Positions 1-6,155 of a stretch of 8,053 bases of DNA are shown piece by piece. A program made the position numbers and the translations under genes. A model generated the notes under the pieces. It searched no databases, had not been told where the DNA came from, and worked only from the letters and a program-made list of their open reading frames with translations. Position 1 is the stretch's first letter. The number at the start of each line of letters is the position of its first letter. The DNA lies in contig JAJYYW010000047.1 in assembly GCA_021800575.1 (NCBI GenBank), forward strand, positions 1-8,053, written 5' to 3'. This DNA is from a bacterium. Lineage in GTDB: Bacteria > JAMCPX01.

Positions 1-103
1 GCTTGTGCACGAGGTTTCAGACAAAAGACTGATCTGCCTCTGGTGGACATCCGCCTTTGGAAGACTTTCTAACGGGTTTTACTTTCTTCTGCATTTCTGC
101 TAA
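1..103 (+). other. Unresolved 3' end of an upstream gene
   Basis: Two frames are open from the window edge. One ends at TAA 70-72 and reads ...DLPLVDIRLWKTF. The other ends at TAA 101-103 and gives a more hydrophobic tail, ...LSNGFYFLLHFC. Only about 23 or 33 residues are visible, too few to assign a family. Either stop would leave a short gap (40 or 9 nt) before the glycosyltransferase on the same strand, so an upstream operon partner is likely. I cannot tell which frame is real. Confidence 0.3.
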
Positions 104-112
104 GAGAATCAC

Positions 113-1096
113 ATGGATGTTTATCTTTCCATCGTCATACCGGTATTCAATGAGGCTGATTCCGTCGTTCAGTTGTACACCGAAGTGAAGGATGTCATCA
201 GCCGTCAGAACTATTCCGCGGAAATCATCTTCGTGAACGACGGCAGCACTGATCAGAGCATGGAAAAACTCAAGAAACTTGCCGCTTCGGACACTCCTAC
301 TGTCAGGGTCATAAACTTCAAGCGGAACTACGGACAGACCCCTGCCATGTCGGCAGGCATACGGTCAGCAACCGGGCAGATCATCATCACCATGGATGCC
401 GACCTCCAGAACGATCCCGGCGATATACCCGCCATGGTGGCCAAGATCGAAGAGGGGTACGATGTCGTGAGCGGATGGCGCAAGCCGCGCAAAGACAATT
501 TTTTAAGGAGGATCCTGCCGTCGATCATCGCGAATTATCTCATCCGGATTGTCACGGGCGTGAGGCTGCACGACTTTGGTTGTACCCTCAAGGCGTACAG
601 ATCCGACGTTATCAAAGGTATAAAGTTGTACGGCGAGATGCACCGGTTTATCCCCGTGTATGCTGCATGGACCGGTGCGAGCATTACCGAGGTGACAACC
701 CATCACCGGGAACGGCTGTACGGCAGTTCACACTACGGTTTTATACGGACGATCAAGGTCGTGCTCGACCTGTTGACCGTGAAGTTTCTCGGGGACTTTT
801 CCACGCGCCCCATTCACCTGTTCGGAGGGAGCGGCTTCTTTTTTATGGTGTCGGGAACGGTCATCGGTTTCTACGTCCTGTATGAAAAGTTCCGCCTGCA
901 CATCTTCGCGTACCGGAACCCTCTGCTGCTGCTCGCGGTCTTTCTCTTCCTGATAGGCTTTGAGCTGGTACTCATAGGCCTGATTGCAGAGCTGGTCATC
1001 CGGTTATATCACGAATCGGTCAGCAACCCGGTGTACACGATAAAAGAAACGCTGAATCTGCCCGCGCCCAACCTGTCCGGCGAAAAGAGCGCGTGA
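113..1096 (+). CDS. GT2 polyprenyl-phosphate glycosyltransferase (DPM1/ArnC/GtrB-like)
   Basis: Membrane-anchored family 2 glycosyltransferase of 327 aa. Such enzymes usually move a sugar from a nucleotide donor to undecaprenyl (or dolichyl) phosphate at the cytoplasmic face, making a lipid-linked sugar for later export or transfer. Seen in the sequence: an N-terminal GT-A fold beginning LSIVIPVFNE (residues 5-14), VNDGSTD (41-47) for nucleotide binding, and the metal-binding region MDADLQNDP (94-102). Acceptor-side motifs follow: EMHRFIP (175-181) and HHRERLYGSSHYG (197-209). Two hydrophobic segments at about 234-257 and 270-297 fit the paired C-terminal helices of the GtrB/ArnC type. The length is normal for that group. 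The start is ATG 113; the Shine-Dalgarno site is weak (an AAGAGA stretch just upstream). The stop lies 6 nt before the asparagine synthetase-like gene, suggesting one transcript. The sugar and lipid specificity cannot be read from sequence. Confidence 0.93.
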   Translation: MDVYLSIVIPVFNEADSVVQLYTEVKDVISRQNYSAEIIFVNDGSTDQSMEKLKKLAASDTPTVRVINFKRNYGQTPAMSAGIRSATGQIIITMDADLQNDPGDIPAMVAKIEEGYDVVSGWRKPRKDNFLRRILPSIIANYLIRIVTGVRLHDFGCTLKAYRSDVIKGIKLYGEMHRFIPVYAAWTGASITEVTTHHRERLYGSSHYGFIRTIKVVLDLLTVKFLGDFSTRPIHLFGGSGFFFMVSGTVIGFYVLYEKFRLHIFAYRNPLLLLAVFLFLIGFELVLIGLIAELVIRLYHESVSNPVYTIKETLNLPAPNLSGEKSA

Positions 1097-1102
1097 GACC
1101 TC

Positions 1103-2986
1103 ATGTGCGGGATATGCGGCATATCCGGGGATGCCGGCAGGGATGAGCTCACAGCCCGGGTCGCCGGCATGCTCGGTTCGATGCGCTACCGCGGACCCGA
1201 CCAGCAGGGCATCCGTGCCTTCGACGGGTGCGTGATCGGTGCAAACAGGCTTTCCATTATCGACCTGCACAAAGGCGACCAGCCGGTCCACAACGAGGAC
1301 GCATCGGTGTGGATCGTCTACAACGGAGAGGTCTATAACTTCAGGGAGCTCAGGAAAGCGCTCGCCGCCCAGGGACATCGCTTTGGTACGGACACGGACA
1401 CAGAGGTGATCGTGCACCTGTACGAGCAGGAAGGAATACCGGGCTTTGCAAAACTGAATGGCATGTTTGCGTTTGCCCTCTACGATCAGCGGCAGAAAAA
1501 ACTGATCCTGGCGCGCGACAGAGTGGGCATAAAACCCTTGTACTACAGCGTATCCGAGGGTCTTGTGTTTGCCTCGGAGATGAAGACCATAATTGCGGCA
1601 GGACGCAGCAGCTTCAGGCTCAACCTCCCGGCAGTCGCACAATATTTTACCCATGATTACGTACCCGCACCCGGCACGGTCGTCAGCGGCATATCCAAAC
1701 TCATGCCCGGCACCTGTCTCGTGTACGAACAGGGGAACAGCTCCGTAACGCGGTTCGCGCCTGCACCACTGCCGTCTCACCGGGCGGGCGGCACTCTGCA
1801 TGGACTCGAATCACAGCTGGAAACACTTCTGTACGAAAGCGTGCGGGACCAGATGGCAGCTGACGTACCGGTCGGTATCTTCCTGTCCGGGGGCCTTGAT
1901 TCTTCGACGGTCGCTTATTTCGCATCGAAGATCCAGCCCGGTATCAAAACATTCTCCATGGCATTCGAAGAACCGTCGTTTGATGAGAGCAGGTATGCAC
2001 GCCTGGTCAGCCGGCACCTCGGACTCGAGCATCAGAGCGGGATGTTTACCTTCGCTGTGTTCCGGCAGTTGTTCGATCGTCTCACGGACTTTATGGACGA
2101 GCCGGTCGCGGATCCGTCCTTCCTGCCGACGTACTTTTTGAGCACGCTTGCAGGCCGGCAGGTCAAGGTTGTGCTGTCCGGCGAAGGGGGGGACGAGATG
2201 TTTGCGGGTTATCCGACCTACCGGGCGCACCGGCTTGCGAGGATGTACACTGCGATTCCCGGATTGGTACGAAGATACGGAATAGAACCGCTTGTCGGTA
2301 TGCTCCCGGTTTCATCGAAAAATTTTTCCCTCGATTTCGTTGCGAAGAAATTTCTCGGTCCCGCTCTGCTGCCCGTGCATGCACGGCACATACAGTGGAT
2401 GGGCGGATTTTCGGACACCGAACTTGGCATGCTGTTCAGAGAAGGGAGTATCCAAGGTACCGCCCCTGTGTACGGGCGTTCCCGGGCGATTGCCGTGGAG
2501 GCCGCCGGGATGCCGGATCCCGAGATTGCGAATCTTCTCGATATCCTGATGTACCTGCCTGACGACCTGCTGGCGAAGATAGACCGTACAACCATGTTTG
2601 CATCCATTGAATCGCGCGTCCCGCTGCTCGACCAGCGGATTGTCGATTTCAGCATGGCGCTGCCCTTCGTGTATAAACTCCATAGAGGTACACAGAAATA
2701 CCTGCTCAAGCGTGTTATGCACGGCAAACTGCCCGGCCTGATCATCAACAGGAAGAAGAAGGGCTTCGGCATACCGCTGACAGCATGGCTGCAGAATGAC
2801 TTCAGGCACGAGGCCGAATCGGTCCTGTCACGGGATGTCCTCGGCCAGACGGGGCTTTTCAATACTGGTTATGTGGCGAAGCTGCTGCAGGAGCATGCCG
2901 CGAAGACGCACGACCACCGGAAGAAGCTGTGGCCCTTGCTCGTCTTCGTCAAATGGCTCCAGAACTATGCTGTCAAGCTGCCCTGA
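1103..2986 (+). CDS. asnB: Asparagine synthetase (glutamine-hydrolysing) / AsnB-type amidotransferase
   Basis: A 627-aa two-domain amidotransferase. The N-terminal Ntn glutaminase releases ammonia from glutamine; the C-terminal PP-loop domain adenylates a carboxylate (aspartate in true AsnB) and forms the amide. Seen: MCGICG at the start, so Cys2 is the nucleophile after Met removal, which fixes ATG 1103. Then RYRGPD (28-33), NRLSIIDL (48-55), YNGEVYNF (73-80) and TDTEV (98-102) mark the glutaminase. The synthetase domain has SGGLDSS (262-268) binding ATP, MDEP (331-334), SGEGGDEMFAGY (359-370), KIDR (492-495), ESRVPLLD (503-510) and KKKGFG (551-556). All key residues look intact. It is longer than the roughly 550-residue E. 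coli AsnB and nearer to AsnB-like proteins of 600-640 aa found in Bacillus and in glycan clusters. Sitting 6 nt after a lipid-linked glycosyltransferase, it might amidate a sugar or peptide carboxylate rather than free aspartate (inference; P. aeruginosa WbpS is a known precedent). Confidence 0.93.
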   Translation: MCGICGISGDAGRDELTARVAGMLGSMRYRGPDQQGIRAFDGCVIGANRLSIIDLHKGDQPVHNEDASVWIVYNGEVYNFRELRKALAAQGHRFGTDTDTEVIVHLYEQEGIPGFAKLNGMFAFALYDQRQKKLILARDRVGIKPLYYSVSEGLVFASEMKTIIAAGRSSFRLNLPAVAQYFTHDYVPAPGTVVSGISKLMPGTCLVYEQGNSSVTRFAPAPLPSHRAGGTLHGLESQLETLLYESVRDQMAADVPVGIFLSGGLDSSTVAYFASKIQPGIKTFSMAFEEPSFDESRYARLVSRHLGLEHQSGMFTFAVFRQLFDRLTDFMDEPVADPSFLPTYFLSTLAGRQVKVVLSGEGGDEMFAGYPTYRAHRLARMYTAIPGLVRRYGIEPLVGMLPVSSKNFSLDFVAKKFLGPALLPVHARHIQWMGGFSDTELGMLFREGSIQGTAPVYGRSRAIAVEAAGMPDPEIANLLDILMYLPDDLLAKIDRTTMFASIESRVPLLDQRIVDFSMALPFVYKLHRGTQKYLLKRVMHGKLPGLIINRKKKGFGIPLTAWLQNDFRHEAESVLSRDVLGQTGLFNTGYVAKLLQEHAAKTHDHRKKLWPLLVFVKWLQNYAVKLP

Positions 2987-3130
2987 ATAGCGGCCTGATC
3001 CCCGGCGAAGGGCGGAGTCATTTTTGTAGATTTTTGTACCCCCATGGATGTATTCATGTAAGGATCTCTGTAACGACCTCTGTGCTGGACGGCCAAACTC
3101 GGGCAAGCGAGGAGCAAAAGGAACGGTACG
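2987..3130 (+). promoter_or_regulatory. Intergenic region before the Fe-S assembly genes, possible promoter/operator
   Basis: A 144-nt gap separating the asnB-like gene from the sufC-like gene, probably holding the start of a new transcript. It contains a direct repeat ATTTTTGTA at 3020-3028 and 3030-3038, a 10-bp period (one helical turn). A weak promoter match is TTGTAC (3034-3039), 17 bp, TGTAAG (3057-3062). No convincing terminator hairpin follows asnB. The Shine-Dalgarno AAAAGGA (3116-3122) lies 8 nt before ATG 3131. Promoter placement is uncertain. Confidence 0.3.
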
Positions 3131-3847
3131 ATGCTGGAATTGAAGAACATACGATATGTCAAGAACACAAAAGAGATCATAAAAAACGTCTCCCTGCAAT
3201 TTCAGGAATCGCAGGTGACGGCCCTGATAGGCAATAACGGCGTGGGAAAGTCCACCATCGCCTATATTATTATGGGATTGAGCGATTATACGCCGACGTC
3301 AGGGAGCGTTTTCCTGAACGGCGAAGACATCTCGGGTTTCAGTATTACCGATCGGGCGAAGAAGGGCATCAGCCTCTTATGGCAGGAACCGGTCCGGTTT
3401 GAAGGCCTGACCGTAGAAAATTATCTGAGTCTGGGAGGCAGGATAAACAAGAAAAAGCTGTACGAAGCCCTGGAACTGGTGCGGCTCAATCCGAACGTTT
3501 ATTTGCCGCGGTTTGTCGATAAGAAATTGTCCGGCGGTGAGAGAAAGAGGGTGGAGATCGCGAGTTGTGTTTTGCTGAACCCAAAATTTCTCGTTATGGA
3601 CGAGCCCGACTCGGGTATTGATATCATGAGCCTCGATATGATCCATGATATTATTGTCTACTTGAAGCTCCAGAGGACGGGTATCATCATCATCACACAC
3701 CGGGAAGAGATCGTCACCACGAGCGATTACTCCTACCTGATCTGTGACGGCAGGATTATCAGGCAGGGTGCATCCAGGGAAATCATAGATTATTATAAAA
3801 CGACGTGTGATGTGTGTGACACCATCAACGTTCCCCGGGGTGAATAG
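3131..3847 (+). CDS. sufC: SufC-like Fe-S cluster assembly ATPase (minimal SUF/SMS type)
   Basis: Soluble ABC-type ATPase of 238 aa that powers a SufB/SufD-family scaffold during Fe-S cluster assembly in the cytoplasm. Seen: Walker A GNNGVGKST (34-42), Q-loop Gln85 in LLWQEP, signature LSGGERKR (133-140), Walker B FLVMDEPDSGID (153-164), and H-loop His190 in IITHRE. There are no membrane segments. The SufC-like reading rests on the MDEPDSGIDI stretch (SufC has DExxSGLDI), on the size and on the scaffold gene next to it; on the ATPase alone a transporter subunit could be confused with it. The start ATG 3131 has a good Shine-Dalgarno AAAAGGA 8 nt upstream. An unusual feature is a C-terminal CDVCD motif (Cys226, Cys229), a possible metal or cluster ligand pair. 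It is followed after 4 nt by the scaffold gene, so the two are almost certainly translated from one mRNA. No sufS, sufU, sufD or regulator lies within the window. Confidence 0.9.
   Translation: MLELKNIRYVKNTKEIIKNVSLQFQESQVTALIGNNGVGKSTIAYIIMGLSDYTPTSGSVFLNGEDISGFSITDRAKKGISLLWQEPVRFEGLTVENYLSLGGRINKKKLYEALELVRLNPNVYLPRFVDKKLSGGERKRVEIASCVLLNPKFLVMDEPDSGIDIMSLDMIHDIIVYLKLQRTGIIIITHREEIVTTSDYSYLICDGRIIRQGASREIIDYYKTTCDVCDTINVPRGE
3837..3843 (+). promoter_or_regulatory. Shine-Dalgarno site that decides the sufB-like start
   Basis: GGGGTGA lies inside the last codons of the sufC-like gene, 8 nt before ATG 3852. An in-frame upstream ATG at 3807 would add 15 residues and overlap sufC by 41 nt, but it has no comparable site. 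The 3852 start is therefore preferred, and translational coupling with sufC is likely. Confidence 0.75.
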
Positions 3848-3851
3848 CACG

Positions 3852-4811
3852 ATGGATATCGTCAAGGCGTACGAACAGGAATTTGATCGGCTGGTAAAGC
3901 TGTACGAGGAGCATACGCAGGATAACAGCCTGAGAAACAATGCGGTAGCTTCCATCATTGTGAGCGGGAACAGGGTCGTCGGGTTGAATACCCTCAACGG
4001 TATCGGTGTACGATCACGGACGCGGGAAGACGGTGTCGTCATTATTGACGTGAACATCGACGACAACACGGTCATGCCCGTACCCGTCCATCTGTGCACG
4101 GGTTTTTTGGAAAAACACGGCGAACAGTTGCTGAAATTCAACTACTTCATCGGCAACAATGTGAAGATCAAATTCAAGTCCCACTGCATTCTCAGGAACA
4201 TCGAGAAATTGCATCACAAGATGATCAGCGATGTCTACGTCGGACGCAACTCCTCCCTTATCTACGAGGACGAGCATTTTCACGACGAAAACGGCGGTGT
4301 TTTTGTCGAGGCGATAACGTACGCAAAATTAAACCAGAACGCTTTTTTCCAGAACAAGTTCAGCGCGACAAAAACAAGAATAGGTAAAATAAACCTGCTG
4401 GTGGACCTCGAACTCATGGAGTATGCAAAGGCCGATCTCGAGAGCAAGATATACGGGAAACAAACGGATGAGATCACTATCCAGGAGATACTCAGGCTCA
4501 ACGGCGAGCACGCGGGCGGCATAGCCAAGTCCACCATATTCGCAACGGATTGGACCAGGGCGCATGTAGTCAATGAGGCGTACGGTAATGCGGCCCACAC
4601 CATGGGGCACATCGAATGCAATGAGATCGTCAAAGGTGAAAACGTATCGGTATCGACCGTTCCTGTCCTGAAGGTCGTCAATGAAAAGGCGGAGCTGACG
4701 CATGAGGCAAGTGTCGGCAGAATCAAACAAGATCAGCTCGATATCCTTATGTCGAAGGGGTTAAGCGAAGAAGCGGCCACCGGTATTATCATCAACGGCC
4801 TCATTGGCTGA
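3852..4811 (+). CDS. sufB: SufB/SufD-family Fe-S scaffold (minimal SUF/SMS type)
   Basis: A 319-aa member of the SufBD family, the scaffold on which SufC drives cluster assembly. Seen: the middle is rich in short beta segments, as expected for the family's beta-helix core (about residues 60-270). A conserved-type core motif GHIECNEIV (252-260) puts Cys256 where SufB carries its assembly cysteine. LTHEASVGRI (282-291) matches the SufB/SufD HEA(T/S) motif, with His284 and Glu285. The C-terminal LMSKGLSEEAATGIIINGLI (299-318) is the SufC-contacting helical region. It is much shorter than E. coli SufB (about 495 aa), because the N-terminal helical region is cut down. A single such subunit with SufC implies a homodimer in place of SufB-SufD (inference from the reported SMS systems). 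The gene could equally be annotated sufD by automated tools. Downstream, 203 nt separate it from the kinase. Confidence 0.88.
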   Translation: MDIVKAYEQEFDRLVKLYEEHTQDNSLRNNAVASIIVSGNRVVGLNTLNGIGVRSRTREDGVVIIDVNIDDNTVMPVPVHLCTGFLEKHGEQLLKFNYFIGNNVKIKFKSHCILRNIEKLHHKMISDVYVGRNSSLIYEDEHFHDENGGVFVEAITYAKLNQNAFFQNKFSATKTRIGKINLLVDLELMEYAKADLESKIYGKQTDEITIQEILRLNGEHAGGIAKSTIFATDWTRAHVVNEAYGNAAHTMGHIECNEIVKGENVSVSTVPVLKVVNEKAELTHEASVGRIKQDQLDILMSKGLSEEAATGIIINGLIG

Positions 4812-4891
4812 GTGCGGACTATCCACGGTTACCATCCGCTGAGCTGATACGCGTTTGCTTGTTCCCGGCGTCAATATTTTTATAGTATCCA
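4812..4891 (+). other. Intergenic stretch after the sufB-like gene
   Basis: A weak inverted repeat GCGGA (4814-4818) / TCCGC (4835-4839), with a 16-nt loop that contains GGTTACC, follows the stop. It has no T-tract directly after it, so it is a poor intrinsic terminator. Further on, AATATTTTTATAGTA (4873-4887) is A/T-rich and sits where an UP element would lie, about -54 to -40 relative to the promoter at 4892. Confidence 0.3.
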
Positions 4892-4896
4892 TTGAC
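4870..4896. repeat. Inverted repeat GTCAAT-N15-ATTGAC, candidate operator
   Basis: Perfect 6-bp arms at 4870-4875 and 4891-4896, with centres 21 bp apart, about two helical turns. The right arm overlaps the -35 hexamer (4892-4897), so a dimeric regulator bound here could block or aid polymerase. No regulator gene is visible in the window. Six-base arms can arise by chance, so this is tentative. Confidence 0.3.
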
Positions 4897-4920
4897 ACAC
4901 GCGGATGCGTTACTTATTAT
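4892..4920 (+). promoter_or_regulatory. Strong sigma70-type promoter for the kinase-transketolase operon
   Basis: The -35 TTGACA (4892-4897) is a perfect match. A 17-bp spacer (4898-4914) leads to -10 TATTAT (4915-4920), five of six matches to TATAAT. An A/T-rich tract lies just upstream. The likely transcription start is near 4926-4928, giving a 5' untranslated region of about 87 nt before ATG 5015. The spacer contains a small inverted repeat ACGC-GGAT-GCGT (4899-4910). Confidence 0.8.
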
Positions 4921-4929
4921 TCTTAATAG

Positions 4930-4945
4930 ACAGTTTTGAAGCTGT
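4930..4945 (+). other. Small 5' stem-loop at the start of the transcript
   Basis: ACAGTT (4930-4935) pairs with AGCTGT (4940-4945) around a TTGA loop: six pairs, including one G-U. It begins within a few bases of the predicted transcription start. Hairpins there often slow 5' decay of mRNA. The stem is short and may be incidental. Confidence 0.3.
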
Positions 4946-5014
4946 TGGTAATGCCCATCCTCACCAGGAAAAGCCGCAGCGTACGGGTTGGGACAAGGTT
5001 CCAGGGGAGTAGCG

Positions 5015-6019
5015 ATGACAGAAAAAACATGGGCAATAGGAATTGACCTCGGCGGCACGAAGATAGAAATTGCCGGTGTGGACGAAAACGGCAGCATCAT
5101 GAAACGCGTGCGCCGCGAAACCGATGTCGCCGGCGGTGCTGACAAGGTACAGACAGATATTATCACTGCCGTACGGGAGATCATGGTGACGTCCGGCACC
5201 AGACCCGCAGGTATCGGTGTGGGGATGGCAGGACAGATAGACCCGGAAACCGGTACGGTCATTTTTTCTCCGAACCTCGATTGGCGCGACGTGCCGCTCA
5301 GAAAAAACCTGTCCGATCGGCTCGGCCTGCCTGCGGTCGTTACGAACGATGTACGCGCCGCTGCATGGGGAGAGTGGCTGTACGGGGCGGGCAGGGGGTA
5401 CGATGACATCGTGTGCGTGTTTGTCGGCACGGGCATTGGAGGCGGGATCGTCAGCCGGGGGGATATGCTCGAGGGATGCACCAACACCGCAGGCGAGATA
5501 GGCCACCTGACGATCGATCTCAACGGACCCGCGTGCCACTGTCCGAACCATGGGTGCTTCGAGGCGCTCGCCGGCGGCTGGGCGATAGCACGCGACGCCC
5601 GGGACGCGGTCGCGGATGACCCCGCGGCAGGCAGGGCGATCCTGGCACTCGCGGACGGCGATGCAGGGAACATCACAGCGAAGATCGTTGCAGAGGCCGC
5701 ACACGCGGGTGATCCACTCGCCTCGAAGATCTTCAGGGGAGTGGGGGAAGCGCTCGTTGCCGGATGCACCAGCCTGGTCAACGCATACAACCCGTGTGTA
5801 CTCATCCTCGGCGGCGGCGTTATCGAGGGTATGCCCGGGCTGGTCACTACCGTGGACGCCGGTGTTCACGGCCGTGCACTCGGTGCCGCCCGCAGCAGGC
5901 TCACGGTCGTTTCGTCAGGGCTTCACAATGATGCCGGTGTGGTCGGTGCTGCCGCATTCGCACTGCATTCATTGATCCCGTTCAAAAACCGGCAGCAGGA
6001 CCGGGGGAAAATAAGATGA
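5015..6019 (+). CDS. ROK-family sugar kinase, probable glucokinase
   Basis: A 334-aa ROK kinase that would phosphorylate glucose or a related hexose with ATP in the cytoplasm. Seen: the phosphate-binding loop IGIDLGGTKIEIA (8-20); TNDVRAA (110-116) with Asn111 for sugar and Asp112 as catalytic base; VGTGIGGGIV (137-146); AGEIGH (159-164); and a zinc site from His164, Cys174, Cys176 and Cys181 in CHCPNHGCFEA (174-184). Glu183 also fits the sugar site. LILGGGV (263-269) is the second ATP-side loop. There is no N-terminal helix-turn-helix, so this is a kinase and not a ROK repressor such as NagC or Mlc. The usual CxCGxxGC motif has Pro in place of the first Gly. The start ATG 5015 is chosen because AGGGGAG (5003-5009) is 5 nt upstream and the protein then begins MTEKTWAIGIDLGG; a TTG at 4988 is less likely. 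The exact sugar (glucose, fructose, mannose, GlcNAc) is not certain. Confidence 0.92.
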   Translation: MTEKTWAIGIDLGGTKIEIAGVDENGSIMKRVRRETDVAGGADKVQTDIITAVREIMVTSGTRPAGIGVGMAGQIDPETGTVIFSPNLDWRDVPLRKNLSDRLGLPAVVTNDVRAAAWGEWLYGAGRGYDDIVCVFVGTGIGGGIVSRGDMLEGCTNTAGEIGHLTIDLNGPACHCPNHGCFEALAGGWAIARDARDAVADDPAAGRAILALADGDAGNITAKIVAEAAHAGDPLASKIFRGVGEALVAGCTSLVNAYNPCVLILGGGVIEGMPGLVTTVDAGVHGRALGAARSRLTVVSSGLHNDAGVVGAAAFALHSLIPFKNRQQDRGKIR

Positions 6020-6126
6020 CAGGAAGAAACGGGAATACTATGCTCTCTGGTAAAGCCTCGTACCGAGGGCAGTGCAGGGTACACGGTATCCGGATGCACG
6101 GGTGGATTCAACCCGTGCCGTTTTGA
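6016..6126 (+). CDS. Possible 36-residue leader ORF
   Basis: ATG 6016 overlaps the kinase stop (ATGA), with a purine-rich GGGGGAAA about 5 nt upstream. The frame stays open for 36 codons to TGA 6124-6126, beginning [10 protein letters not shown] and ending WIQPVPF. It has no recognisable domain, signal peptide or codon run. Its coding span covers all three stem-loops of the leader and ends just past the terminator-like T-tract, 29 nt before the transketolase start. It may be a translated leader coupled to the kinase, or simply a chance open frame. Confidence 0.25.
   Translation: MTGRNGNTMLSGKASYRGQCRVHGIRMHGWIQPVPF
6056..6118 (+). promoter_or_regulatory. Structured leader with alternative stems (attenuator-like)
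   Basis: Hairpin 1 is CCTCG-TAC-CGAGG (6056-6068). Hairpin 2 is GGGTAC-ACG-GTATCC (6077-6091, one G-U), extended by GTGCA (6072-6076) pairing with TGCAC (6095-6099) across a GGA bulge: 11 pairs in total. The extension shares 6096-6099 with the following terminator-like hairpin, so both cannot form fully at once. GTACC (6060-6064) can also pair with GGTAC (6078-6082), breaking hairpins 1 and 2. I recognise no known riboswitch class. Confidence 0.4.
6096..6124 (+). terminator. Terminator-like hairpin between kinase and transketolase
   Basis: GCACGGGT (6096-6103) and ACCCGTGC (6111-6118) form a perfect 8-bp GC-rich stem with a 7-nt loop, followed by CG and TTTT (6121-6124). The T-tract is short, so termination would probably be partial. 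It lies 32 nt before the transketolase start, consistent with attenuation or with separating expression of the two genes. Confidence 0.5.
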
Positions 6127-6155
6127 GCGGGGCAACCAGGAAAAGGAGATACGGA

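Noticed and set aside
1004..1801. 265-codon minus-strand frame across the glycosyltransferase/asnB junction
   Set aside because: It overlaps two confidently identified genes, has no recognisable motif or ribosome site, and is explained by codon bias of asnB.
3807..3851. Upstream ATG start for the sufB-like gene
   Set aside because: The added 15 residues overlap sufC, lack a ribosome site and do not resemble the family; ATG 3852 has GGGGTGA at proper spacing.
4814..4839. Terminator after the sufB-like gene
   Set aside because: The stem is only 5 bp with a 16-nt loop and no following T-tract, so it is not supportable as an intrinsic terminator.
4951..5046. 31-codon frame starting in the kinase 5' untranslated region
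   Set aside because: It has no Shine-Dalgarno site and runs out of frame into the kinase; no feature suggests translation.
4819..5869. Two long overlapping minus-strand frames (342 and 302 codons) opposite the ROK kinase
   Set aside because: They conflict with each other and with a kinase carrying intact catalytic and zinc-site residues, and the compositions are Ser/Pro- or Arg-rich without domains.
6096..6118. Possible tRNA T-arm (GC-rich stem, 7-nt loop containing TTCA)
   Set aside because: The loop order GGATTCA does not match a T-loop (TTCRANY), the stem is 8 bp, and no anticodon arm or acceptor partner can be folded around it.
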